Shown piece after piece: positions 36,362-49,683 of a stretch of DNA of 64,000 nucleotides. Source of the DNA: Sycobia sp. Sy_11 (taxonomy: Eukaryota; Arthropoda; Insecta; Hymenoptera; Epichrysomallidae); assembly GCA_018907035.1 (NCBI GenBank), contig JACCIC010000021.1, positions 3,502,001 through 3,566,000 of the forward strand. The letters run 5' to 3'. The translations under genes were made by a program, and so were the position numbers. Each line of letters starts with the position of its first letter. The stretch's first letter is position 1. A model generated the notes under the pieces. The model was not told the DNA's origin. It did not search any database and worked only from the letters and a program-made list of their open reading frames with translations.

Positions 36362-36718
36362 CATCACCGAACCGAACGAGAAAGAAAAAAAGAGCGAAGG
36401 GGTGGCGAAGGAGAGCGAAAAATTGAAGTGGAAAGAAGAGAGCTTGGGCGGAGGTGGGAAGGAGGAGCATTGGCGAGGAGGGGGGCGAAAGGGAAAGAAT
36501 ACGAAACGGCTGGTACTCGCGACGTCGTTGTGGAGCTACAGAGCGGAGGACTCGATCTTTTTCAGCGCCCACGCCCCCTTCCACCTTCTGTGCCCGCCCG
36601 CGCGTTTAACGGAGCAAATAGACGTTCCGCGCGCGCGCGCGCGCTCGCACAGCAAAAGGGTGCCGACTGAAAGGCAAACAGTTTAGCTGGAAACAATTGA
36701 CTGTAGATTGGAGAGTAT

Positions 36719-36721
<3 letters not shown>

Positions 36722-36792
<71 letters not shown>
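36722..36792. repeat. (GA)n microsatellite, longest GA array
   Basis: About 70 bp of uninterrupted GA repeats (about 35 units). Confidence 0.96.
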
Positions 36793-36794
<2 letters not shown>

Positions 36795-37276
36795 GCAAGA
36801 GCGACAGACAAACAGAGAGTGACGCGGGAAAGGGGCCGAGAGAGGGCGATAGCGCGCTTGCATACGTTGGCGGGGGGGGGTGGAGGCAGGAAGGGGTAGA
36901 TGGAAGAGAGCATTCGGGCGATAGACGCGGACACCAGGGCAAAGTTATACATCTGTCGGACGAAGATGAGGATTTATATATGCATATATACATATGTAGA
37001 ATGGTGGGAGGATTTTCGCGCGAGATTTTTCGAGCTAATACAGTGCGCTGAATCTTCAAGAGAACGAAGAGCCAATAAAGTTTGGGAGGGGAGGGGGGTG
37101 ACACGCGGAAACCTATGAGAAATAGACGCGGGCGCGCGGCATTGTATAATCGTTGAATAATTACGTATGTATTGCCAAGACGTTAAAGAGCACGGACCTG
37201 TTTTTGAAGATTTATTTTTTCCCTCGCTGTGCTTCTTATATTATACATTTTCAATATGTCATTCTTTTCTATTTTA

Positions 37277-37283
<7 letters not shown>

Positions 37284-37372
<89 letters not shown>

Positions 37373-37393
37373 TGTATGTATGTATGTATGTAT
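37284..37393. repeat. Compound (CA)n-(TA)n-(TGTA)n microsatellite
   Basis: About 50 bp of CA repeats, a short TA bridge and about 12 TGTA tetranucleotide units. Confidence 0.95.
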
Positions 37394-39887
37394 ACGTTCT
37401 ATATAAATAATATATTGCTCCGGTTTCAATTAGACCATTGTTTGCAAGCAACGGCTATACGTATCCAGAGATGTCTTTGAAATGCTCCACCCCTCATTCC
37501 ACATACTCGCGAAAAGTATATAAACTTTATACGGTTATAAGCGAAACACTTTCGTGTCAAAACAAATATAAATATCCATCTACGCACTCTATACTCGGCG
37601 TCGTGAAGGCGATTCCTTTGTTTCAGGAGTGTATGTATGTGTATATATATATATATTGGACGAAAGACAAAAGGCCGAAAAACGCCGTCGTCGTATCGAT
37701 ATAACGAGAGGGCGCGCACTGGGACCGCTCGCGCCGATATGGCGATTTGTATACACACGGATGGGCAGGCGCGCCACCCCCCGGTGGGGTATTCCCCGCA
37801 GGGAACAAGTGCGTCGCCCCGATCAGAAATGACGCCTTATTGCGCCCCGTTTTCCTTTTATGTACATACACACTCACGCATACACACACACAGGACAGAC
37901 ATATTTATACGCGCATACTAATACGCGTTGGAGAGTTCGGTGCTTTCATGTACGTTCGCGTATGGTTTGCACAGCCCGTGCCCGAGGCGTGTGCCGTGCA
38001 TGAGAAATAAATTCCACGAAGCCCGCGAAACGAAAAAAAAATCATCGATTTTCGCGACTACAGACGATGGTCTTTCTATTGTCGCGTTTGAATGCAACCT
38101 CAAAGTTTACAAATTTTTTTTGTAAATAACAATGCAAAGTTCGTCTCCTTCTAAATATCTGAAAGCCTCTTACAGGCAGGATTCTAGGGGAAAAAAATAT
38201 TCATAAAATTGTGCACAATTCGATCATTTTAAGATAAAAGAAAAATTCTCATCTGCCTAACAGCAGTTTCCTACACTAAGTCCTTGATAAAATTTAGAAA
38301 ACCAAATTTAGCTCATTGATCCAAAAAAACTATCCGTCTAGTGACTGATAAAAACATCAGTACAATTCAGAATTTTTCTAGCCAATAGGTAACTTTTTAC
38401 TTTTCGTTTTATCAGATTTACAATCAAGGCCTAATCGAAAAATCAGCGTGTTAAGTAAAAGAGCATTGGAGAAACTCCCGTATCATTTGTAGTTTTATGA
38501 AGCTTCGTATTTATTTATTTTTTTTTTAAATAAGAACGTACACCCCGACGTACACGTTACTTATCTGTACTCTCTCTCTCTCTCTCCGTCTTCCCTCTCC
38601 ATCGCCTTCATTGAATAAGCGTCGGCCGCTTTAAATGCACGCGGATAATTAATTACAACGGGTATTTTTTTCGATCAATCACCGAGATAGAGTCATCCCG
38701 GGCGATTAAACGATCCGCGCCGCGCCGCGCCGGGCCGCCGCGAGCACGATGACGGGGGCGAATCTGTATAACGCCATGTGTAGGCATATACATATATATA
38801 TATATATATGTATAGGCGTGCGCGCGCGCGCGTCCGTGTATGTGGGTAATATAGTGATACACGAAAACTGCTGAAAAAGTAAATTCCTCGCTGCTCCAGC
38901 GGTGCCCGGCACCCCCCTCCTATCGTCACTCCCGTGATTTTTCCTTTGTTTTTCACCGCTCTCTCATACTGTAGTGCCTTTCCTCTACCCCTACCCCACT
39001 ATTCTTTGTTTTTCTTCGTCGATCACTCGCTTGTAACTTTTTATCGCGCGCACGTACTTACGTATATAATACGTATGCATGCACGTATATATAGTAGATT
39101 CGACTAAGCACTTTCCAGCCACACGGGGCTTCCCTGACGTGGACATAGACACCTCTTCACCTATATATATATATATATATGCGCGCGTGTACGAAGATAA
39201 ACTGCATTTTTCTGTTTACTCATGCTTGACTTTTGTCGGGACTATAATCACTCTATATTAACCTTATTTTTTGTTTCGTTCCGCGATCTTATCCCATATA
39301 CATATCGTTATACTCTTTTTAGACCTTGCGTATCATTTCCCTCTTTTACAGTAATCCTCCTTCGTTCTCTAAGCCTTAACGTCTATATAAAGATATAATG
39401 ATTCAAGATATTAGAATATATATATACAGAAATTATCTTGCGTAACTATATAGTTAGACATCATCGTGGAGATTTATAAACATTATCTAAGACACCGGAT
39501 ACGTACGTAGGTATAATACGCTTAGTGACTACATTAATCGAAGCTTTAGAGTCGCACCAGTTTTTTTTTCAGTTTCTTCTGCTTCTCTTTTTTTTTTTTT
39601 TTTTTGAACTTTTGATCGACACAAGAAAAAGGTATATAAAAGAGAAAGAAAGCCGAGCCACGGAAAAAGTTGTTCCCGGTTTATCGAACTGGAATCGTAT
39701 AAGATTTTTTTCCCTGCAAAGGCTGTTATGATATATATATAATCCCATCTTCCGCTTAACCAAGGTGCTGCTCCTGCATACATTAAGAATTTTTTGAACC
39801 CGCGAGTAACGCCTACCACTATCGAGCGTACGTATTCGAAGCATTATATTAGTGCGGCGTGTGTCGCTTGGCGTATTTTGTTTTTCA

Positions 39888-39890
<3 letters not shown>

Positions 39891-39973
<83 letters not shown>
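39891..39973. repeat. (TA)n microsatellite with one interruption
   Basis: About 82 bp of TA repeats broken once by a G at 39929. Confidence 0.95.
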
Positions 39974-39974
<1 letters not shown>

Positions 39975-40813
39975 CGATACACGTATGCAAGTTAAATCCA
40001 AAGTCTTGCATGTGCAGTCAATTAGCTTTGGTAATATATCACCTGCCGTGTGTTATACGGTGCAGCCGGACGAGAAGCACGCAAATATTATACAATGTAT
40101 GTATATATACACTATACATTGGGCCGAGCGTTAAGACGATAATTATATAACCTGCTTGGCCAGCACGTAACAATATTAATGACGATATGAACGATAACAA
40201 TATTGTGATTTTCTTTATTTTCAATAAAATCGCTCGGAGTCGCATTTTTCTTCCCAACTTTATTCTTATGCAGAAATCGCGTTTGCACGCCAATTTAAAA
40301 CAGGCATCACTTTCGGGGAGGGGGGGGGATAATGCATTACTTTCGATTAAAAAATTACTTTGAAAGTCGAAGTAGGTAAATCGACAAAATCAAAATACGC
40401 TTTCATACACCAATTTTCAGACGTGAAAAGATCTCGCGCTGTGTTTTAGGAATGGGCGAATTGCGCCAATTGTGCAATGCAAAATATGATTCTCAACGCA
40501 GCCCGCGCTCGATCGAAGAGACCATTCGTTTGGCGTTTCCACGTTTCGTCTTTATCATCCAATAATGCAGCGGCATTAGCGAGGCAAGCTTCTGACGCGT
40601 TTCTCAGGTTCATTCGATGGATCAACCCAAAAAAGACCCGAGAGTTTCCGACAGTCCCATTAAAGTGCTATAAATTAAGCGGCTATGATATATATATATA
40701 TATATGGCTTGCATTAACGAGTTACGCGCGACCGTATGTACGCGCGAGGATCGTTATCTCGTTCATGACCGGGTGCTGCTGCGCGCGCTCGCTCGTAAGC
40801 AGTCAAAGCTATA

Positions 40814-40816
<3 letters not shown>

Positions 40817-40853
<37 letters not shown>
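40817..40853. repeat. (AT)n microsatellite
   Basis: About 37 bp of AT repeats. Confidence 0.93.
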
Positions 40854-40860
<7 letters not shown>

Positions 40861-42336
40861 TACATATATATATACACGGCCGTAAATCTTTTTGGCTCGG
40901 GCCCGCGGTCGCTTTTTTTTCGCTCGATCGTCCATCTTCTCCTCCTCCCTCACCCCTCCACCCGTCGAAACGGCGAAATTCTCTCGGTTACCTAGAAAGA
41001 GACGTACGGAGCGCGCGGGCGTGGACCCACGGAAGCCGCGTGGCGCGTTTCGATTTGCCTTCAGATGCGCCGGTGCTCTCCTTGAGGGTACAAGGGTAAT
41101 GACGCCTGTTCCCTTGGCAATCTCGGAAAATCCGAGGAGAATGATACTATCGAACGTGGTAAAGTGCGTATTACGTAACATGTCGAGGGCCAAAAATAAT
41201 AAAGAATTATCGTGTATAAAAAGCCTATAAAATGCCTCGCTAAATTTTCGCTTATTATGTATAGGATAGGTTCGCAGATAATAATTGCACAACCAATTTT
41301 TTTACCCTCCCCCTGCCCCCGACTTCCTCCAACAGAAAGCCCCGTATCACGGCCGCATAGAGCGAGTGATCGAGCTCGGCTACTGCTCGACTTCTTCCTT
41401 TTCTCATCTGGAATACTAACCGCGTCGTCGTTGATCAATATTGTACATAATATATATCGAATTCCGCTGTTGACTTCATATTGACCGGAAGAGGGAAAAT
41501 CGCTGCGCGCGCGCGCGCGTCTGCCGACGTACGCGTTGCGGATTGATTGGGGAGTCGATGCCCGCGAGCGCAGGCCAGAGCCGAACTTGAATAATTCATG
41601 ATACGTTGCGAGAGAGAGAGAGAGAGAGAGTGAGAGAGTGAGAGGGGGTGGGGGCGGAATTTCGTTCGGACCAGGAGGCGGGATGCGGATTAAAATAAAA
41701 GCGCCTTAATGGGGGCCCCTTCCGCGCCGCCACGGTATTAAGTGCTTCGCGCTCTCTACACCCGAGACGCGGTAGTTTTACAGGCGCGTGTGGTGCTTTG
41801 TGCGTTTTACCGCAGCTTCCTAATAATAGCGGCTGAATTCGACAAAAAAAAAGAAGACAAAAAAAGGAGAGAAAAAGAGAAAAAGAAACAGAGGAAGAAA
41901 AGGAAAGAAAGAAATATACGAGCAAAAAACCTATTAGCGTCACCCCCTCCCACACCCGGTTTTTTAAATGGTGCTCGCGCAAAGCACGTCTGTATAGATA
42001 CACACGTATATAATACAATTTACTCGCAACGCCTTACGGACTCCGCGTAGCCGTTGAAAGTCTACCTTTTCTGTACGCGTATATAGAATATCATACAAAC
42101 TTACCCAATCTTCGCCAGCGAATTACCTATTATTTGTGTGTATTTAAGTGGGCGCGCGCGAGCGTGTGCGTGCCTGCGCGAATATTTCTCTGTGTGTGTA
42201 CACCCACACAATATACAGATAATAGCACGAACGATCGAGCTCCATTTCTCATGATCAAAATCATTAGTTCGCTCTATATACTTACAGTAGGCGCCCGACG
42301 ATCGATCAAATACTGCCCCCGCGCACATCATTCGTA

Positions 42337-42340
<4 letters not shown>

Positions 42341-42386
<46 letters not shown>
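42341..42386. repeat. (TA)n microsatellite
   Basis: About 46 bp of TA repeats. Confidence 0.94.
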
Positions 42387-42390
<4 letters not shown>

Positions 42391-42512
42391 CGAATATTAA
42401 TCTCCTCTTCCCTCTCTATGATCGGCGGTCTGATTGGAAAAAAAGAGAGGAAAAAAGAAACAATTATTACTCGCGATCGGGCTACCGATCATCATTCAGC
42501 GGATGTATATAT

Positions 42513-42513
<1 letters not shown>

Positions 42514-42565
<52 letters not shown>
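42514..42565. repeat. (AT)n microsatellite
   Basis: About 52 bp of AT repeats. Confidence 0.94.
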
Positions 42566-42569
<4 letters not shown>

Positions 42570-43024
42570 CCGACAAGACCGCGCGAGCGGCAAAATTAAT
42601 GGCGCCCCGATAATTGAACGGCTCGTGGACCCCTTCAGCCCCCCCTCCAAGCCCTCGTCTCGGCGCAATCTCTCCCTCGGCTCTCGCGCGGGCTGCCCGC
42701 CGTTGGTTTGACGCGCGCCCGAGCACAAAAGGTATTTACGTGGCCGAGCAGCGCCCTGCCGCGTACACGACTGCGCGGCCGGACAAATGGGGCTCCTCCG
42801 GGACTCGAGATCGAAAATAATGACAGCGGTCAGTAGGATTGGGGGTGGGGGGGTGGTAGCTGGTGGGGTGTGACTTTTGTGCTCGCGAGAAAGTCCGCCC
42901 GCGCCACCTCATTACGGAGGGTAAGAATTTTTCAGGAGTACGACGGGCGGGGCCCTCTTCCCCCATGAGTACCTACAGACGTCTTACGAACGCCGTGAGG
43001 GAGGGTGCGGATGTGTTTGTGCGT

Positions 43025-43027
<3 letters not shown>

Positions 43028-43111
<84 letters not shown>
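43028..43111. repeat. (AT)n microsatellite with central GT units
   Basis: About 84 bp of AT repeats interrupted by GTGTGTG near 43057. Confidence 0.95.
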
Positions 43112-43114
<3 letters not shown>

Positions 43115-43186
43115 GCCGAAGTGAGTTAGGACGAACGGCGGGAAATTGATTGAGCGAGCCGAGAATAAGAGAGGGACATAAAGAAA

Positions 43187-43189
<3 letters not shown>

Positions 43190-43221
<32 letters not shown>
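43190..43221. repeat. (GA)n microsatellite
   Basis: About 32 bp of GA repeats. Confidence 0.93.
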
Positions 43222-43224
<3 letters not shown>

Positions 43225-43423
43225 TGTGAATTGTGGTGTCTAGAGAATGGGCCGCTGCAGTGCGGCGTGTTGGGTTGATGAAGTGAGGGAGAGAGCGAGA
43301 GGGATTTGAAACTTTCAGCGCCCGGGCATTCGCGCCACGTTATATATAACTATTACGTGTGGGTGCGGTCAATGCGAGCGGAGGCACTTGTCAGTTAAAG
43401 TAATAAGAGGGCTCGTAAGGGGG

Positions 43424-43470
<47 letters not shown>
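43424..43470. repeat. (TA)n microsatellite
   Basis: About 47 bp of TA repeats at the left edge of the microsatellite-free island holding the candidate recursive splice site. Confidence 0.95.
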
Positions 43471-43472
<2 letters not shown>

Positions 43473-44911
43473 CTTCTTCACGCGTTTACTCAAGCCTACC
43501 GTTTGCCTATTTATGAAGGAGAAATTTCGCTGGCCGTTTATCGGTGCTGTTGTGGCGATATTGTAGAGCGAATTAGAAGACGAATGGATTCTTAAAATGC
43601 TTTCTAACGAACGTGTAACAACTTAAAAAAAGAATGTTTAAAACTAAAGTTCTTTTGGAGATTCCTTACTTAAAGGAATGTTAAACGACGCTCTTATGTA
43701 GTTTTTTCTTCTAGTAATTTCTATTTCATCGTAGAATATAAATTGCAATATGATTCATCTGACATAGAATTCAATTTTTTTAAAAATTTGTTCATCAAAT
43801 AATTTATTAATTTCTGATAACTTCTGTTTAGGAAAGTTATTAGTTGGAAAAATTTTTATCAAATACATATACATATCTCATACCTTCAAATAATTTCAAT
43901 AATGTAATAATTCTCATAATAATTTTCATATTAAATTAATGAATCTCTAATAATAAAATTTCTTTTCTTTTTCAGGTGAGTTTCAAAGATTGGCGCACTT
44001 GACTGATCCAAATTGTGTAAGATCAAATACAATTTTCCATTTATATTTTATCCTCCATACATTTATATTCTTTGCTTATTACTGGATATGATAATTGCAA
44101 CAAAATCTCGTTTCGCTCCGTTCCATTTCGATAGCAAAATAATGCGAAATTACAGATATAATTATAGTAGCAATTAATAAAATCGCTCTTTCGATCTCTG
44201 TAAGCAGAATACCTTCCGTCCGAAGTTCTTGTCACGACTTGTGAAACTAAAGATGCTGGATCAAGTGTGGCGTAGAAAAATCCGAAAAATTGATAGATTT
44301 TAACGAGAATCCAGCTACGAATCCTGGACTTGGAGCTGTCATCTTTAATGTTAATCATTACATGGCAGATTCGTAATTTTAAAAACTCTATACAAGATGC
44401 TTCAGTTGAATCGAAGATTTTTCTATATCTTCATCATCTCATTTCGATTCAGCAGCTTCAATTCTTCGACATTCCTGAATATTATTTGACCTTTGTTTAG
44501 CAACAGTAGTGACTCCTTTTTGAAACAGCGATATCGAACATTTGTCGTTCAGAAATTACCCCACTTTTCAAAAGCTTCACCTCGAAAACAACTCATTCCC
44601 GTCAAATATATTTTTCTGACAGTCATGGAATTACAGGAATTTTTTTATTTTAAAAAACGAAGTATATTCTACCCGAAAAGCGCAATTGTTACAATTCTCC
44701 TGTAAACCAAATAAAGTCTGAATACACGACGTTCGATCGAACGATCATAAACAAATACCCTTATCCTCAACAGATAATACAATGTAAAAGTAATAATTAT
44801 AGAAATTCATCTAATGCTCGACAATAATGGATTTCCGCTCAGAGACATATCCGTCAAAATCCAACTGAAAAACATCCTCGACATACCTGGCATCGACGCA
44901 ATCTCCTTCGT

Positions 44912-44913
<2 letters not shown>
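43471..44913. other. Microsatellite-free island around the candidate recursive splice site
   Basis: About 1.4 kb of AT-rich, complex sequence bounded by two TA arrays. Apart from the acceptor-donor junction at 43975/43976 there is no recognised coding exon; the 105-codon minus-strand frame at 44041-44358 matches nothing known. Confidence 0.5.
43947..43981 (+). promoter_or_regulatory. Candidate recursive (zero-nucleotide exon) splice site
   Basis: CTAAT at 43947-43951 matches the insect branch-point consensus. It is followed by the pyrimidine-rich TTTCTTTTCTTTTTCAG at 43959-43975, and a donor GTGAGT starts at the next base (43976-43981). An acceptor fused directly to a donor is the hallmark of ratchet points that remove long insect introns in steps. 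The branch A (43950) is 25 nt from the AG, which is ideal spacing. The site lies in a microsatellite-free island about 28 kb downstream of the Optix donor and on the same strand. Function is inferred from sequence form only. Confidence 0.55.

Positions 44914-44967
<54 letters not shown>
44914..44967. repeat. (TA)n microsatellite
   Basis: About 53 bp of TA repeats at the right edge of the same island. Confidence 0.95.
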
Positions 44968-44969
<2 letters not shown>

Positions 44970-45167
44970 CACGCATGCCTTTATTGATTTCGAACGTGTA
45001 TAATACAGGTACCCCGGGACGAACGGCTAATCGAGGATAAATCAGTGTCGAGCACGGCCTTATCATCCGTAGGGCACGAATGCGCGGCGGCTGGCAGCGC
45101 GCGGGCGTCCGCGGAAGCGCCACCCACAAAGCCCGAGCGAAAGACCCATTTGCTCCCCCCGACCCCG

Positions 45168-45169
<2 letters not shown>

Positions 45170-45202
<33 letters not shown>
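45170..45202. repeat. (CT)n microsatellite
   Basis: About 32 bp of CT repeats. Confidence 0.94.
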
Positions 45203-45205
<3 letters not shown>

Positions 45206-47032
45206 GCTCATTGCCACGGCGAGCGAGCGGCATCAGAAAAAGAGGGACAATCGACTGCCGCGGGTGCTTATCCCGGGACTGCCGCGCAGCGCGCCCGATA
45301 TTATTTATCGTAATTTTATGTATGGCACAATCAGCGAAACGAATATATACCTGCCTCCGCGTTGTGCGAAATCTCGCGGTGTGGTCGATATACATATAAA
45401 TATCTATATATACGTGTGCGTGCGCGCGCGCGCGCGCGCCTGTTTCTGCGTTTGCGCGCGAGCGCGCCCGACCCGTTCGTCCCAACGCCGATGCAAAAAC
45501 AAGGCGAAGCGAGAGCCGTACACCCCTCCCCCCCCCGCTCACCCCCTCGGACGCTCGAATGATTTACCGCCTCTTGAGAGACTCTCGAAGAAGAGGAGCC
45601 GCTCGCGCGGGTGCGACCCGGCAAAAGTCCGCGGGCACGCCGGGAGGGCGGCGAGCCTCGTGTCCACCGACGCGTCGGCCGTTTTTGCCGCCTACTCTCG
45701 CGCTGCATTTCTCCGCCTTTCAGTTTTTTTTTTTTCACCTTCGTCTTCGGCCTCGTTGTCTTCGCCCCTGCCGCGTCCGGGCATTTCGTCAATAATACGC
45801 GACGGGCCCGCGCGATAACCCGTTGTAATTATGCATGCGCGATCTACGTATATAAATTGCAACGCAGTGCAACGCAGTAATAAATACATCGACCGTTTCG
45901 TTATAGCATTAATCTGTGCTTTCGAACTTTAATAATTGCATATATTATGTACGGGTGCGATCGTACGCTGATCGGAGAGTGTAACATTAATTAATTAGTG
46001 TACGCGTCCTTGTCGCACAAAGACATTATATACACTATACTTAGATTGCACCGTGTATTCACATAATGCACATATAATTTTTTAATCGTATTTTGTCAAA
46101 TCAGCGGGTGTTTATAATGGTATTTGATCATTGTCAGACAGAAATTCGATATAAACTCTAGCCATCAGTTTCATGATTGTACGTAACAAATGATTCACGT
46201 GGAGACGAAAGGAACGCACGGTTTTTCTCCATACGAACAAACAATTGCACAGCGCGATCTGATTTCGAGAGCATCCTATATTTCTATATCACCCGCCACG
46301 ATTTTCCCGTATAAAGTGCTTTCTATATAAATGCGTTCGATTCGACCTATTATATCTAAAATAGAAACTAAAAAAAAAAAAAAAACAGTTACGTAAAAAG
46401 TCCGTATATATATATATATATCGAAGGAAACAAAATCTCCCAACGCATTAGCCCGCGCGGACTAAAAATTATATTTGATAATCAGGGGTGGAGGGCGGAG
46501 AAGGGACTGGCCGTCAGAACCGTGCAGGCGACCCATCTTTGCGAGAAGAGGGCGCGAGGGAGCTCGAGCTGCATGCGCAAGTCGGAAGGAGCGAGAAGAC
46601 TCGGCGCCCCTCCCCCGGCGTTCGAACGGGCCGGGAGATCAAACGAGCGGCTCAAACATCGAGCGGAGAAAGTGTATACATTAGGCATACACGGCAAGTG
46701 AACAAGTCGCTCGTCGCCGCCCCGCTGTAAAAACAGTAGGCGCGTATAATGCAGCCTCGTTACACCAGCGCCGCGCCCGCTCCACGTACTAACGGGGTGG
46801 TTACTTTGCCTACGGGATTATAATCGTCGCCGCGGCTAATCCATCCGCCGTCGCCACCTCCCCTTACCCTCCCCCCCCCGCCATTCGGCGTGTACAAACA
46901 TAACCTAAAATCTGTCCGCGCGCCGTCGTGGAGATGCGTTATATGCCGCGTTATGCGCGTGTAACGTTAGGGGGCGAACGAGGGCGTAAGAGGATCGCTT
47001 TAAAGGCATTAAGTGCCGTTTGCGTAACGTGC

Positions 47033-47034
<2 letters not shown>

Positions 47035-47075
<41 letters not shown>
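47035..47075. repeat. (TA)n microsatellite
   Basis: About 40 bp of TA repeats. Confidence 0.94.
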
Positions 47076-47082
<7 letters not shown>

Positions 47083-47231
47083 AAGCTGTTTTGTGTAACG
47101 CACGAAAGTCGGAGCTTTCAAAAAACATCGCTAAAGCACACACGGTTTGGGGGCAAGGGTGCGCGCTAGCTTGCAGCAGTCAGCGTATTAAACGTTCTCT
47201 TGTTTGTTTGAAATTAAATGCACCGAATCGA

Positions 47232-47234
<3 letters not shown>

Positions 47235-47268
<34 letters not shown>
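47235..47268. repeat. (CT)n microsatellite
   Basis: About 33 bp of CT repeats. Confidence 0.94.
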
Positions 47269-47271
<3 letters not shown>

Positions 47272-49638
47272 TTCTCTCCCGCTCGATCGAATGCATCTCC
47301 GTGTTTGTCCAAGTATAGCGGGAATTTAGTATCGACGAGGAGTCGCGCAGTGTACAAGCTGTCTCGATAAGGTTACGCGCGGATGCTCCCCGTAGACTTT
47401 TTAAGTCCTCGCTCGCGCACGAATGCGGACGACGGTGGAGCTTGGAAAATCCAAATGGATGAAATAGAATATCGGAATCGGACACTCTATCGGCCGAAAT
47501 GGCCGGCCGACAATTTTATTTAAAGAAGGCAGTTTTTTCAACTACGAGCTATTGAAATTGAAAGCCAGTACTAGGAGTTGAAAGACCTGCCGGGCTAAGT
47601 AATAAACGTCGCCGGCCCCCTGCACGGAAATCAATGTCTCGCCGAATGAGAAAAGAGAAGAGAGATCGATTACTCGCCTGTCGCTGCGTTTTCTGAAAAT
47701 TTGACGAACATGTTTGCATAATCCGCATACGCATTTATATATTTTGAACCTTTACGTTACATTCACAGAGAACAAATTTCAGACAAGTAAGTTTTATACA
47801 AAAAGTTACTTCATAGTTAATAATTCTTTATTAAATTATCCATAAGATTTGGTAAATACAATTTTCCCAATTACAGATTCATAATAAATATTTTTCTTTG
47901 TTCTAACGTATAAGTCACACCCTTCGCCGCTTGTTTCCTGTTCACAGGCTGAAAAATCTAATCCTTACCTTCTGCGCGTTACAAATCTCAGCTTCGTCTC
48001 GAGACGTAAATCTCTCGTTTCATAAATAAAATCCTTTGCGTAACCAGTAAGAAATGTATTATAAAAAATGTATCGTAAAACGTACTATATAAAATGTGTC
48101 ACCTGAATGCTCTCACGTATACATCAATGGAGTGTTCAAAAACAGAAATTTCTTCAAGCGTGCGAACCAAACACAGACTTCTTTCAAAATCATTTTGTGC
48201 ATCAATTGTGCACTCATATAAAGTAGATAGGTATAGTTTGGTAGTAAGAGTCTAAAACAGAACGTCACCTATCGAATCAGGTGAAACTAGGGTCAGAATC
48301 TAAGGAAACCAATAGGCGTAACTTTACATTATTATTCTTTTAGAATAATTTTTTAGACAATCATACTCAATTCAGAAAATAATAGCCTACAACTCTATTT
48401 GCAGTTTTACTACTAATTTCTGTTCTGTAATCGCTCAGCGCGATAACTGTAAATCACCATAAATTGGTAAATCAGGATCTTACCAAAGATTTTCTCATTG
48501 TTCGATGAATCATTGAAATCGGTGGTACGTTTCTCGTTTCTCAATACTGCTCCCTCGTCTGTAAAACAAAATACCATGTTAATTTCATTATGTATACGGT
48601 GTTAAGTTATAGACCCATCCCGGTTGAACTACGCTGAACATTCCATTTCCTTTGTGATGAGGACATTATTATATCCGCTGCGGGATTGCTGTATAACCTT
48701 TCTCAATGATTGACTTATCGAAAGTAAATCTATAAGTCACGCGGCAGGAAACTGGCTAGAAATGTCTGTCTATATATTTAAATCAAGTGTTTAGTAAATG
48801 TACGATGATTATGATGAGCTGGAATTGTTTATGAATTATCGACGATTTTGTTCATTCTCGAAACGATATAGAGACTTGGATTGAATGCATATCGCATATT
48901 ACATACAAGTAAATCCGCATTTTTTCATAATTCATAGTAACGTTTTAAACTTAAATCAGAATTCAAAATCGAATTATTAACTGTGCAAGTAGGCGCAATA
49001 TAACTCCGAGAAATAATAAGAACACATTCACACGTATGCCTATATACGACAGTAGTAATTTCATAACCTTATAATTTTGACTATAAAGTACCTCTACCTG
49101 AAGGATATTTCGCCCATCATAGGTTAAATAGCCGTGCCAAAACAAATTAACTTTCGAAGTAGAGCAAGTCATCGCCGACGGAGTCGGTAAAGCTATTTAT
49201 TTCACCTCAAGACAGAATTACAGTATAATACCGAAACGCCATTTTTCAATTGCTTTGAAATCTTAATTCCCTTTTCAAATAAATTTCATGGTTGCTATTT
49301 AATCGTTCGTTATAAAGGTTTTTTTTTCCAATAGACTCGCGTCAACGTCAAATACCAAAATTAATTTGCAAAATCATTTCAAATTTATCTATTCCATCGA
49401 AAGCAAGATTCATAAATCTCCGCCCATTCGCTGCTGAGTTTCGTCGGAGTACTACGCCGTAGCTTTATCGCGACCTATAATTATATATCTCTCTCGCACT
49501 CCTAAGCAGATCGACCGGGCAAAAGTAGAAAAGCTTGCGCATCCGCAATCCTTCCAGTAGGACTGCTGCATTTCCGAGCGAGCGCTTTATCGCCCCGTCT
49601 TTTTGTATACAATACAGCGATCTCCCGTATAGCTGTAC

Positions 49639-49640
<2 letters not shown>

Positions 49641-49681
<41 letters not shown>
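49641..49681. repeat. (CT)n microsatellite
   Basis: About 41 bp of CT repeats. Confidence 0.95.

Positions 49682-49683
<2 letters not shown>

Larger units (their letters stand above)
37394..42340. other. Gene-free segment of putative intron
   Basis: Includes a microsatellite-free AT-rich island at about 38.0-38.5 kb, several T-runs (39588-39605) and CpG-rich patches at 40.9-41.1 and 41.5-41.8 kb. Acceptor-like TTTGTTTCAG at 37626 and TTTTACAG at 39350 have no supported exon. Confidence 0.5.

Noticed and set aside
38380..38392. CCAATAG joined to GTAACT as a further recursive splice site
   Set aside because: No continuous pyrimidine tract and a poor donor.
45045..45818. 257-codon + strand frame
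   Set aside because: Contains an SLSLSL run and GC-biased Ala/Arg/Ser sequence; no domain recognised.
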